This document shows, piece after piece, positions 1 to 7,636 of a stretch of DNA of 64,000 nt. The position numbers were made by a program, and so were the translations under genes. Source of the DNA: Synechococcus sp. CBW1004. GTDB taxonomy: Bacteria > Cyanobacteriota > Cyanobacteriia > PCC-6307 > Cyanobiaceae. How positions within the stretch are numbered: position 1 is the first letter of the stretch; every line of letters starts with the position of its first letter. Under the pieces are notes generated by a model, which made no database searches, was not told the origin of the DNA, and worked only from the letters and a program-made list of their open reading frames with translations. Location of the stretch: assembly GCF_015840715.1 (NCBI RefSeq), contig NZ_CP060397.1, forward strand, positions 2,376,686 to 2,440,685. The letters are read 5' to 3'.

Positions 1-27
1 GGCTGGCCAGCCAGCTGAAGGCCTCGC

Positions 28-1545
28 TCAGCCCTTGAGCTTGCTGCTGAGGATCTGGTTGGCCAGCTTGGGATCGGCCTTGCCGCCGGTCTGCTTCATC
101 AGCTGACCGACAAAGAAGCCCTGCAGCTTGGTCTTGCCGCCGCGGAAAGCCTCCACCTCTTCGGGGTGGGCCGCCAGCAGGGCATCGACGATCGCTTCGA
201 TCGCCTTTGGATCGCTGATCATGCCCAGCCCGCGCTCCTCGACGATCGCCTTCGCGGAACCACCCTTCTCCAGCAGTTCCGGGAGGATCTCCTTGGCGAT
301 CTTGCCGCTGATCACCCCCTTCTCGATCAGCTGCACCATCTCGGCCAGCTGCTCGGGCCGGAGCGGCAGCGTGTCGTAGCTGAGGCGATTGGCGTTCACA
401 TGGGCGGCGATGTCGCCGCTGAGCCAGTTGGCCGCCGCCTTGGCATCGGCGCCGGCTGCGACGGTGGCCTCGAAATAGTCAGCCATGGAGCGCTCTTCGG
501 TGAGCACGCGGGCGTCGTATTGCGACAGGCCCAGCTGCTCGGCGTAGCGATGGCGGCGTTCGGCCGGCAGTTCAGGCATCTCGGAGCGCCAGGCTTCACG
601 CTGCTCGGCGTTCACCTCGATCGGCCCCAGATCGGGGTCAGGGAAATAGCGGTAATCGCTGGCCCCCTCCTTGGAGCGCATGCTCTTGGTGATCTGCTTG
701 GCCTCATCCCACAGGCGCGTCTCCTGCACCACGGGTTCACCGGCCTCATAGGCCTTGATCTGACGCTGAATCTCGTACTCACACGCCCGCTGAATGGCGT
801 TGAAGGAGTTCATGTTCTTGATCTCCACCTTCGTGCCGAAGGGCGCATCGGGCCCACGGCGCACGGAGATGTTGACGTCGCAGCGCAGCGATCCCTCCTG
901 CATGTTGCCGTCGCTCACGCCCAGATAGCGCATGATGCGCCGGATTTCGGAGGCGTATTCCGCCGCCTCGCGGCCGGTGCGCAGATCCGGCTTGCTGACG
1001 ATCTCGGCCAGGGCCACGCCGGCGCGGTTGTAATCCACCAGCGAATGGGTGGAACCGGCCAGGCGGTCACTGCCGGCATGCACGAGCTTGCCGGCATCTT
1101 CCTCCATGTGGAGACGCTCGATGCCGATGGTCTTGAGATAGGTCTCCTTGCCCTTCTCGGCCACCTCCACCTCGATCCAGCCATCCTCGGCGATCGGTTC
1201 GTCGTACTGGGAGATCTGGTAGTTCTTGGGCAGGTCGGGATAGAAGTACTGCTTGCGGTCGAACTTGCAGTGCTCGGCAATCTTCAGGTTCAGCGCCATC
1301 GCCGCCTTCACCGCATATTCGAGCACCTTCTGATTGAGCACCGGCAGGGTGCCCGGCAGGCCGCACACCACCGGATCGATGTGGGTGTTGGGGTCGTCGC
1401 CGAAGCTGGTGGAGGCGTTGGTGAAGATCTTGCTGGCGGTGCCCAGCTGCACGTGGGTCTCCAGGCCGATCACCGCCTCCCAGGCCGCGCCGTCGCCAGC
1501 GGTGCTGGCACCGGTGGAGGGGGCTGTCTGCGTCGCCGCTGCCAT
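28..1545 (-). CDS. gatB: Aspartyl/glutamyl-tRNA amidotransferase subunit B
   Basis: GatB of the GatCAB complex, which amidates Glu-tRNA(Gln) (and often Asp-tRNA(Asn)) in the cytoplasm of bacteria lacking glutaminyl-tRNA synthetase. The 505-residue product has the expected GatB length and carries the family hallmarks WEAVIGLETHVQL near the N-terminus, QYFYPDLPKNYQISQYD, and the DYRYFPDPDL block; the C-terminal GatB/YqeY helical domain ends in NQILSSKLKG. An in-frame start exists upstream at 1659, but the ATG at 1545 has an AGAGGA-type ribosome site just before it and removes a basic low-complexity leader; another ATG lies at 1560. It is divergent from thiO, leaving about 120 bases for both promoters. 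The identification is secure; only the exact start is uncertain. Confidence 0.96.
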   Translation of the reverse strand: MAAATQTAPSTGASTAGDGAAWEAVIGLETHVQLGTASKIFTNASTSFGDDPNTHIDPVVCGLPGTLPVLNQKVLEYAVKAAMALNLKIAEHCKFDRKQYFYPDLPKNYQISQYDEPIAEDGWIEVEVAEKGKETYLKTIGIERLHMEEDAGKLVHAGSDRLAGSTHSLVDYNRAGVALAEIVSKPDLRTGREAAEYASEIRRIMRYLGVSDGNMQEGSLRCDVNISVRRGPDAPFGTKVEIKNMNSFNAIQRACEYEIQRQIKAYEAGEPVVQETRLWDEAKQITKSMRSKEGASDYRYFPDPDLGPIEVNAEQREAWRSEMPELPAERRHRYAEQLGLSQYDARVLTEERSMADYFEATVAAGADAKAAANWLSGDIAAHVNANRLSYDTLPLRPEQLAEMVQLIEKGVISGKIAKEILPELLEKGGSAKAIVEERGLGMISDPKAIEAIVDALLAAHPEEVEAFRGGKTKLQGFFVGQLMKQTGGKADPKLANQILSSKLKG

Positions 1546-1667
1546 GGAGATCCTCTGCATCGCTCGTGGGGGCGATCCTATGGGGACGGACCCGAGCTGC
1601 CGTGGCGCAGCCACCGCGGCCGGACCCCGGCGAGACAGGATCATCGGGCGAGCATCCAACAGCGGGC

Positions 1668-2792
1668 ATGGCGGAGCGAGTGCTGATCCTGGGCGGCGGC
1701 CTGATGGGCCTGGCGATCGCCCACCAGCTGGCCCGCCGCGGCCGGGCCGTGCAGGTGCTCAGCCGCCGCCGCAGCGAGGCGGCCGGCTTTGTGGCGGCCG
1801 GGATGCTGGCGCCCCATGCCGAGGGGCTGGCCGGCGATCTGCTGCGGCTGGGTCAGGCCGGCCTGGAGCGGGTGCCGGCCTGGGTGGCGGCGGTGGAGGG
1901 CGACAGCGGCCTGGGCTGCGGCCTGCGCCAGTGCGGCATCGTCGTGCCGTTCGCCTCGGCGGCCGAGCGCGACGGGTTCGCCACCGGCCCATACGGGCAG
2001 CCCCTCGATCGCGCTGGCCTGGAGCGGGAACTGCCGGGCATCGGTCCCCGCTGGCAGGCGGGGTGGCTCTTCCCCCAGGACGGCCAGATCGACAACCGCC
2101 GCCGGCTGATGCGGGCCCTCGAGCGGGCCTGTGTGGCGCTGGGCGTGCACTTTCAGGAGGGCACGGAGGTGGAGGGCCTCGAGCGCGATGGATCGGGCAG
2201 CCTGCGGGCCGTCAGGCTGCGCACCGCGGAGGGGGAGCGGCGCACGCTGGAGGCCACCCAGGCGGTTCTGGCCTGCGGCGCCTGGAGTGCCCGGCTGCTG
2301 CCGGAGCTGCCGGTGTTCCCGGTGAAGGGGCAGATGCTGTCGCTGCAGGCTCCCCGCGGTGCCCTGAGCCGGGTGATCTTCGGCCCGGGCACCTATCTGG
2401 TGCCGCGACAGGACGGCCTGGTGGTGGTGGGCGCCACCAGCGAACCGGAAGCGGGCTTCTGCGAAGGACTGACACCGGCGGGCCAGCGCCAGCTGCAGAG
2501 CGGCATCGAGGCGCTGCTGCCCGAGGCCGCCGGCTGGCCACCGATGGAGCGCTGGTGGGGCTTCCGCCCCTGCACCCCCGACGAGGGCCCCCTGCTGGGC
2601 GCGAGCCCGATCCCGGGGCTGTGGCTGGCGACAGGCCATCACCGCAACGGCGTGCTGCTGGCGGCGATCACGGCCGAGCTGGTCGCAGGGGTGATCGGGG
2701 GGACGCTGGCGCAGGAGGAACAGGATCTGGTGGAGGCGTTCCGCTGGAATCGCGACGCGACCAGGACACCCACGCATCGGGAACCGGCCTGA
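1668..2792 (+). CDS. thiO: FAD-dependent glycine oxidase of thiamine synthesis
   Basis: ThiO oxidises glycine to iminoglycine (dehydroglycine), the glycine-derived precursor used by ThiG for the thiazole ring of thiamine. The 374-residue protein opens with a Rossmann FAD loop (VLILGGGLMGLAIAHQL), followed by the ThiO/DAO-typical GFVAAGMLAPHAE stretch, and ends with the flavin-contact motif ATGHHRNGVLLA. In several cyanobacteria ThiO is fused to ThiG; here it stands alone. The ATG at 1668 places the FAD loop within ten residues of the N-terminus, so an upstream in-frame ATG at 1566 is unlikely to be used. A broader D-amino-acid oxidase activity cannot be excluded from sequence alone. Confidence 0.88.
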   Translation: MAERVLILGGGLMGLAIAHQLARRGRAVQVLSRRRSEAAGFVAAGMLAPHAEGLAGDLLRLGQAGLERVPAWVAAVEGDSGLGCGLRQCGIVVPFASAAERDGFATGPYGQPLDRAGLERELPGIGPRWQAGWLFPQDGQIDNRRRLMRALERACVALGVHFQEGTEVEGLERDGSGSLRAVRLRTAEGERRTLEATQAVLACGAWSARLLPELPVFPVKGQMLSLQAPRGALSRVIFGPGTYLVPRQDGLVVVGATSEPEAGFCEGLTPAGQRQLQSGIEALLPEAAGWPPMERWWGFRPCTPDEGPLLGASPIPGLWLATGHHRNGVLLAAITAELVAGVIGGTLAQEEQDLVEAFRWNRDATRTPTHREPA

Positions 2793-2923
2793 ACCGGAGG
2801 GCCTGAGGCAACGGGCGGAATCAACGCCCCCAACCCCCCGGAAGCTGTTCGGCGACACAGACGCTCTGAGACTTCTGAGAGCAGAGTGTCACCGTCCCGC
2901 AGGACCACTCCCTGGAGCGCAGC

Positions 2924-4339
2924 ATGACCAGCCTCGGCGGCAAGATCATCGTCGGCAGCGAGGAATGGTGCAGCTTCCCGGAGATCGGTCTGCCGGCGAT
3001 CAAGGCCCGGGTCGATTCGGGTGCGGCGACATCCGCCCTGCATGCGATCAACATCCACCCCTTCGAGCGGGACAGCCGCACCTGGGTGAGCTTCGAGGTG
3101 CATCCCCTGCAGGGCGATCGGTCGGTGCTGGTCCGGCACGAGGCCCCGGTTGTGGCCATCCGGGAGGTGAAGAGCACCAGCGGCAGCGTCGAGAGCCGCT
3201 ATGTGATCCGTGAGCGGCTGGTGCTCGGCGAACAGAGCTGGCCCGTGGAGCTCACGCTCGCCAACCGCGATGCGATGGGGTATCGGATGCTGCTCGGACG
3301 CGAAGCGATGGTGGACAGGATCCTGGTGGACCCGGCCGGCAGCCACCACCTCAGGGAGATCAGCCCCGAGGAGCTGCGCTCCCTCTATGCGCACACCCAG
3401 CAACGCCGCAGTGGCCTGCGCATCGTGCTGCTGGCGAACAATCCTGATCTGTACAGCAACCGGCGCCTGATCGAGGCCGGAGAGGAACGTGGCCATTCGA
3501 TGCAGTTCCTCAACATCCGGCAGTGCTATATCCGGCTCGATCCCAGCAATCCCGAAGTCCACTACCGCGGCGGCGAAGTTCTCGGCCCCGTGGATGCGGT
3601 GATCCCTCGGATCCGCCCGAGCGTGACCTTCTTCGGCTGTGCCGTGACCCGCCAGTTCGAATCGATGGGGGTGGAGGTGCTCAACAGTTCCAAGGCGATC
3701 GCTGCCTCCCGCGACAAGCTGTTCGCCTCCCAGGAGTTCGTGCGCTGTGGGCTCAACACCCCGATCACCGGCTTCGCCGATTCCCCGCTCGACACCGTCG
3801 ACCTGATCCGGATGGTGGGCGGCGCCCCCCTGATCGTGAAGCTGCTCGAAGGCGCCCAGGGCAAGGGGGTCGTGCTGGCGGAGACCGACAAGGCCGCCGA
3901 GAGCGTGATCAACGCCCTGCAGAGCCTCGACGCCAACCTGCTGGTGCAGGAGTTCATCAAGGAGGCGGGCGGCAGCGATCTGCGCTGCTTCGTGGTGGGC
4001 GGCAAGGTGGTGGCCGCGATCGAGCGCCGGGCTGCCGCGGGCGAGTACCGCGCCAACCTGCATCAGGGAGGCACAGCGCGGGCGGTGCAGCTCGAAGCGG
4101 CGGAGAAGCAGCTGGCGATCAAGGCCTGCAAGGCCCTCGGCCTAGATGTGGCCGGCGTGGACATCCTGCGCTCCCATCGCGGCCCGCTGCTACTGGAGGT
4201 GAATTCCAGCCCCGGACTGCAGGGGATCGAAACTGCCACCGGCAAGGATCTGGCCGGAATGATGATCCAGAAGCTGGAGCGGAAGCTGGGTTGGGAGCGG
4301 CCGGGTATGGGCGGCGCTGCGGCCGCAGCGTCGGCCTGA
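2924..4339 (+). CDS. Fusion of a RimB-like retropepsin-fold peptidase and a RimK ATP-grasp ligase
   Basis: A 471-residue two-domain protein. Residues 1-150 match the family annotated as 'ATP-dependent zinc protease' (PF05618), now regarded as retropepsin-like: ARVDSGAATSALHA carries the Asp-Ser-Gly triad at 31-33, and MGYRMLLGREAM is the second conserved block. Residues 165-460 are a RimK-type ATP-grasp ligase with KLLEGAQGKGV, the HQGGTA loop and the metal-binding end LLLEVNSSPGL. RimK adds glutamates to ribosomal protein S6, or makes poly-glutamate, in other bacteria; the partner peptidase is usually a separate protein and is thought to trim the tail. GGAG precedes the ATG. Neighbours give no further clue. 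Domain calls are firm; the in vivo substrate is inferred. Confidence 0.85.
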   Translation: MTSLGGKIIVGSEEWCSFPEIGLPAIKARVDSGAATSALHAINIHPFERDSRTWVSFEVHPLQGDRSVLVRHEAPVVAIREVKSTSGSVESRYVIRERLVLGEQSWPVELTLANRDAMGYRMLLGREAMVDRILVDPAGSHHLREISPEELRSLYAHTQQRRSGLRIVLLANNPDLYSNRRLIEAGEERGHSMQFLNIRQCYIRLDPSNPEVHYRGGEVLGPVDAVIPRIRPSVTFFGCAVTRQFESMGVEVLNSSKAIAASRDKLFASQEFVRCGLNTPITGFADSPLDTVDLIRMVGGAPLIVKLLEGAQGKGVVLAETDKAAESVINALQSLDANLLVQEFIKEAGGSDLRCFVVGGKVVAAIERRAAAGEYRANLHQGGTARAVQLEAAEKQLAIKACKALGLDVAGVDILRSHRGPLLLEVNSSPGLQGIETATGKDLAGMMIQKLERKLGWERPGMGGAAAAASA

Positions 4340-4611
4340 ACCGGTGGGCTGAGGGGGCAGCGATCAGGCGTCCCGGAGACGTCCACATCAGCGGGCCCTC
4401 GCTCTGGTCCCTCTGCCAACCCGTTCTCCATCACCGGACAACGTTCTGAGCCAGGACGCGGCACCATCGCGGGAAGGCCGAGGAGAATGGAGCGACGTGC
4501 CGCGTAGCCGAACCCACCACCCCACGGGCGAGGGCGGGCTCCCACGGCGTGCTGGGGATCATCAAGCCGGATCATGCCGGTGGACACCCCGATTCCTTTT
4601 TGCACCCGTCA

Positions 4612-5142
4612 ATGCTCCGGCCTGCGACACGGGGCGGGCCGACCAGGAGCCTGGCGCTGCTGGCCTTCCTGATTCCCCTGCCCTTCTCTCTGCCGCGGTC
4701 GACTCCCCGCACCGACCCGACGACCTGGCACCTTCTGGCCGCCGGCTTCCAGCAGCGGGGCGTGACCGTGGTGGAGAGCCACCCGCGCTGCAGCGAACGC
4801 AACCTGTACGGCCTCTACGTGCGGGGGCGCCGGGAGGTGGTGGTGTGCGCACGGGGGGACCGCAGCCTCACCCTGCGCCATGAGGGCTGGCATCTTGTGC
4901 AGAGCCTCTGCCTGATGGGAACGCCCTGGCCGCCGGCGGCGAACCCGGAGGCGCGCCTGAGCCGCACCGACCGGCGTGAGCTCCAGCTGCTGGTCAGCCC
5001 CGAGCAGCGGCAACGGGAGGCGGAGGCGCGGCTGATGGCCCAACTGGCGCCTGCCGACTACCTGCATGCGATGGATCAGGCCTGCGCCGGGCGGCTGCCA
5101 CTGGGACAACCGGGCGAACCGAGCTCGGCGCGACCCGACTAG
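4612..5142 (+). CDS. Exported hypothetical protein with HExxH motif
   Basis: I do not recognise a named family. The 176-residue product begins with a basic stretch and a hydrophobic segment (about residues 13-28) that reads as a signal peptide or anchor. The mature part has a HEGWH motif (His90, Glu91, His94), the HExxH pattern of zinc peptidases, set in RHEGWHLVQSLC, plus cysteines near 60, 79 and 100 that could form disulfides outside the cytoplasm. The ATG at 4612 was chosen because it places the hydrophobic segment at the N-terminus; an in-frame ATG at 4549 is possible. It lies alone between rimBK and a vapBC pair. Peptidase activity is only a suggestion from the motif. Confidence 0.6.
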   Translation: MLRPATRGGPTRSLALLAFLIPLPFSLPRSTPRTDPTTWHLLAAGFQQRGVTVVESHPRCSERNLYGLYVRGRREVVVCARGDRSLTLRHEGWHLVQSLCLMGTPWPPAANPEARLSRTDRRELQLLVSPEQRQREAEARLMAQLAPADYLHAMDQACAGRLPLGQPGEPSSARPD

Positions 5143-5144
5143 CC

Positions 5145-5158
5145 TGCAGAAATCTGCA
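5145..5158. promoter_or_regulatory. Short inverted repeat at the vapB start, candidate operator
   Basis: TGCAGA and TCTGCA are separated by AA and lie immediately upstream of, or overlapping, the possible ATG starts of the RHH antitoxin gene. VapB-type antitoxins bind palindromes over their own promoters, so this is a candidate autoregulatory site. With six-base arms it could also be chance. Confidence 0.3.
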
Positions 5159-5169
5159 TGACAACCGGC

Positions 5170-5427
5170 ATGCGTACGACGCTCGATCTGAATGACGACC
5201 TGCTGGCAGCCGCCAAGGCCCTGGCCGCCCGTGAGCGTCTCAGCCTCACCCGCCTGATCGAACAGGGGCTGGCCCTGCGGCTGCGACAGGGCACTGGACA
5301 GAGCAGCCCAACCGGCCGGCGCCCCCTGCCGGTGCATGACGGACGCGGCGGCCTCAGTGCCGCGGTCGCCGACCCCTGCAGCAACCGCTCGCTTCTTGAT
5401 GCGGCCGATGGCCTGCTGGAACCATGA
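5170..5427 (+). CDS. vapB: VapB-type ribbon-helix-helix antitoxin
   Basis: Antitoxin of a type II module: it should neutralise the adjacent PIN-domain toxin and repress the operon. The N-terminus MRTTLDLNDDLLAAAKALAA is a typical Arc/MetJ-like strand-helix-helix DNA-binding unit; the C-terminal part (RPLPVHDGRGGL...) would wrap the toxin. Translation may start at ATG 5170, which begins right at the ribbon strand, or at ATG 5158 with four more residues. The TGA overlaps the toxin ATG (ATGA), indicating translational coupling. It belongs to the accessory block between thiO and ndk. Confidence 0.8.
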   Translation: MRTTLDLNDDLLAAAKALAARERLSLTRLIEQGLALRLRQGTGQSSPTGRRPLPVHDGRGGLSAAVADPCSNRSLLDAADGLLEP

Positions 5428-5858
5428 CGCCGGATGTGAACGTGCTGGTGGCGGCCTCCCGCTCGGATCATCCGCACCACCTGACGGCCCTCGCCTGGCT
5501 GAACGAGGCGCTGGAGAGCTGCGCACAGGGCGAGCGCCTGCGTTTGCTGCCGATGGTGACAGCCGGGTTTCTACGCCTGGTGACCCACCCACGCGTGTTC
5601 GTCGAACCGACACCGTCGGAGGCGGCCCACGCGTTTCTCGGAGCCCTGCTGCAGGCAGAGGGAGTGGAGCTGCTGACGCTGGGGAAGGAATGGCCGCTAC
5701 TCGAACCGCTCTGCCATGAGCACCAGCTGACGGGCAACGCGATCAGCGAAGGCTGGATCGCTGCCGCTGTGCTCGCCCGCCAGGAATGCCTGGTGACCTT
5801 TGACCGCGACTTCAGGCGCCTGCTGCCAGGGAGGCAGTTGCTGCTGCTGGTGGCCTGA
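5424..5858 (+). CDS. vapC: VapC-type PIN-domain toxin ribonuclease
   Basis: Predicted Mg-dependent endoribonuclease of the type II pair. The 144 residues follow the PIN pattern: [18 protein letters not shown] at the N-terminus supplies the first acidic residue, a central conserved Thr ([10 protein letters not shown]) and Glu region follow, and the C-terminal [13 protein letters not shown] supplies the late Asp cluster. The gene is intact and overlaps vapB by four bases. Its stop codon falls inside the 5' edge of a sequence repeated at the end of ndk (see the ndk remnant), so the breakpoint of that rearrangement coincides with the end of vapC. Confidence 0.82.
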   Translation: MTPDVNVLVAASRSDHPHHLTALAWLNEALESCAQGERLRLLPMVTAGFLRLVTHPRVFVEPTPSEAAHAFLGALLQAEGVELLTLGKEWPLLEPLCHEHQLTGNAISEGWIAAAVLARQECLVTFDRDFRRLLPGRQLLLLVA

Positions 5859-6013
5859 TCGGATGGGGTCCAGTCGTTGACCTCCGAGCCTGGAACCGCA
5901 GGCCGCGGCTCCCGAACACAGCGGTCCAGGGGCCATCGGAACCGTGGATCACGTTGCAGCCGATGTGTACGGCCAGATCAACGCGGATCTTGCCAGGCTC
6001 GACCTCCAGGACC
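5856..6013 (-). pseudogene. Decayed duplicate of the ndk 3' end
   Basis: On the minus strand this stretch translates to [20 protein letters not shown] followed by [11 protein letters not shown], aligning with [20 protein letters not shown] and [11 protein letters not shown] of the intact ndk about 1 kb away. Past that point the frame is lost by a one-base deletion, but DNA similarity continues to the shared CCTGATCGGA/TGGGGTCCAGTCG at the edge. The active-site His region remains; the N-terminal two thirds of ndk are absent. It is therefore a partial duplication rather than a gene. The methylglyoxal synthase fusion gene lies exactly between remnant and intact copy. Confidence 0.8.
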
Positions 6014-6122
6014 GTGGGGACGCCTCGCAACCCGGCTCCCCTCGGACAGGTCGCGTTCCGCTGGCAGCAGCGGTCAGCTCCCGGGAGCCTTCGCCAGCCT
6101 GGGAGGCCATCGCAGCCAGGTC

Positions 6123-6911
6123 GTGAACAACCCCGCACCCATCAACAACTGCCTCTGGCAAACGCTGCTCAGCCTGGCGGAACCCGAAGATCGCGAGCCT
6201 GGCACAACACTTCTGGAACAGGGGCAACCACCCGGTGGCGTGTTCCTTCTCGAGCAGGGCGCCCTGCAGGTGGATCTGGCCATGGGCACGTGCCTCACCC
6301 TGCCTGCGGCGACGCTGGTTGGGGAGATGTCGTTTCTCTCGGCGCAGCCGGCACGGGCCCGGGTGAGCTGCCTTGAAGCCTGCCGACTGCGGCGGATCGA
6401 CGTGAAGGACCTCTGGAGCTGGGTAGCGACCCAGCCGGAACAGGGACACCACGTGATCGAAGGCCTGGCTGGTCTGGCGATGCAGCGCCTGCAGGGACAG
6501 TTTCATCAGGACGGCTACGTGGCCCTGGTGGCCCATGACGGACGCAAGCCTGATCTGCTGCGCGTGGCGGGTGAGTGGGTGGACCTGCTGCAGAGCCGAC
6601 CTCTGCTGACCACCGCCCACACCGGGACATTGCTTGAACAACAACTGGGCCTTCGCGTCAGCAGGCGCGTCAGTTCTGGCCCGCTCGGCGGTGATCAGGA
6701 GGTGGGATCGCTGGTGGTGGCCGGCCTGGTGGCGGCCGTGCTGTTCTTCCCCGATCCCCTCAGCAGCCAGCCGCACAGTGCGGATGTCGCAGCCCTGCTG
6801 CGCGTCTGCGACGTCTGCGGCGTGCCGCTGGCCACCAATCCCGGCTCGGCCCGGCTGCTGCTGCAGGCCCTGGCGCGACCGGAGGCTCAGCCCTCGATGC
6901 GCCAGGCCTGA
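6123..6911 (+). CDS. CRP-fold cyclic-nucleotide-binding domain fused to methylglyoxal synthase
   Basis: Methylglyoxal synthase converts dihydroxyacetone phosphate to methylglyoxal and phosphate. Residues about 130-255 align with Mgs[11 protein letters not shown] (His138, Asp139, Lys142), [11 protein letters not shown] (catalytic Asp191) and [20 protein letters not shown] (His218, Asp221), ending in GVPLATN. Residues about 10-115 form a cNMP-binding beta-roll with [17 protein letters not shown] and [16 protein letters not shown]. Two oddities: the phosphate loop reads TAHTG where E. coli MgsA has TGTTG, and the arginine of the CRP phosphate-binding cassette seems shifted by one, so the ligand is uncertain. 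GTG 6123 is the preferred start because sequence before it is ndk remnant. The 3' end overlaps ndk convergently by 25 bases. The domain calls are strong; cyclic-nucleotide control is inference. Confidence 0.85.
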   Translation: MNNPAPINNCLWQTLLSLAEPEDREPGTTLLEQGQPPGGVFLLEQGALQVDLAMGTCLTLPAATLVGEMSFLSAQPARARVSCLEACRLRRIDVKDLWSWVATQPEQGHHVIEGLAGLAMQRLQGQFHQDGYVALVAHDGRKPDLLRVAGEWVDLLQSRPLLTTAHTGTLLEQQLGLRVSRRVSSGPLGGDQEVGSLVVAGLVAAVLFFPDPLSSQPHSADVAALLRVCDVCGVPLATNPGSARLLLQALARPEAQPSMRQA

Positions 6912-7345
6912 TCGGAAGGGGTCCAGTCGCTCAGCTCGGAGGGCTGGAACCACAGACCGATCTCAAAGAGGGCGGTCTCGGGGCCGTCGGAGCCGTGGAT
7001 GACGTTGCGGCCGATGTTCACGGCCAAGTCGCCGCGGATCGTGCCGGGCTCGGCCTCCAGCGGCTTGGTGGCGCCGATCATCCTGCGGGCGCTGGCGATC
7101 ACGCCATCGCCTTCCCACACCATCGCCACGACCGGGCCGCTGGTGATGAACTCCACCAGGCCAGCAAAGAAGGGGCGCTCGCGGTGCACGCAGTAGTGGC
7201 TCTCGGCCAGCTCACGGCTGGGGGTGAGCTGCTTGAGGCCCACCAGCTTGAAGCCCTTGCGCTCGAAGCGACCGAGGATCTCGCCCACCAGGCCCCGCTG
7301 CACCCCGTCGGGCTTGATGGCGATGAAGGTGCGCTCGGCGGCCAT
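6887..7345 (-). CDS. ndk: Nucleoside diphosphate kinase
   Basis: Transfers the gamma-phosphate of ATP to NDPs through a phospho-histidine. The 152 residues match the family closely: [20 protein letters not shown] at the N-terminus, [21 protein letters not shown] in the middle and the active-site [16 protein letters not shown]. The C-terminus ends [14 protein letters not shown] and its last 25 bases overlap the end of the convergent methylglyoxal synthase fusion gene. A decayed copy of the last third sits about 0.9 kb away. Confidence 0.97.
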   Translation of the reverse strand: MAAERTFIAIKPDGVQRGLVGEILGRFERKGFKLVGLKQLTPSRELAESHYCVHRERPFFAGLVEFITSGPVVAMVWEGDGVIASARRMIGATKPLEAEPGTIRGDLAVNIGRNVIHGSDGPETALFEIGLWFQPSELSDWTPSDQAWRIEG

Positions 7346-7636
7346 GGTGTCCTTTACAAGTGGAATGGGCCATCGTCCTGGTCAGCCCTGCCGGTTGGCA
7401 AGCAAGGCCGCATCACGCTGCGGATGGACCCAGGTTGCAGCAGCGCGCCGGCCCTGGGCCCCATGGGCGCCGGCACAGCCCGCTGGCGCGTAAGCCGAGA
7501 GGAAGCCCCCCGGCGGAGAGAGGCGGAGCCGGCAGGGCAGCGGGGCCAGGCCGGGCCAGGGCACCGGAGCGCACCGACGCAGGCCAGGACCGCACCGGGC
7601 CACGGCGCGCCACGCGGGCATCGATGGCCGCGCCGA

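Noticed and set aside
1-27. Palindrome GGCTGGCCAGCC before the end of gatB
   Set aside because: Truncated by the window edge and without a T tract; cannot be judged.
166-1686. A 506-codon plus-strand frame over gatB
   Set aside because: Complement of the highly conserved gatB; no protein family resemblance.
2639-4063. A 474-codon minus-strand frame over thiO and the RimK fusion
   Set aside because: His/Gln/Leu-rich shadow of the conserved plus-strand genes.
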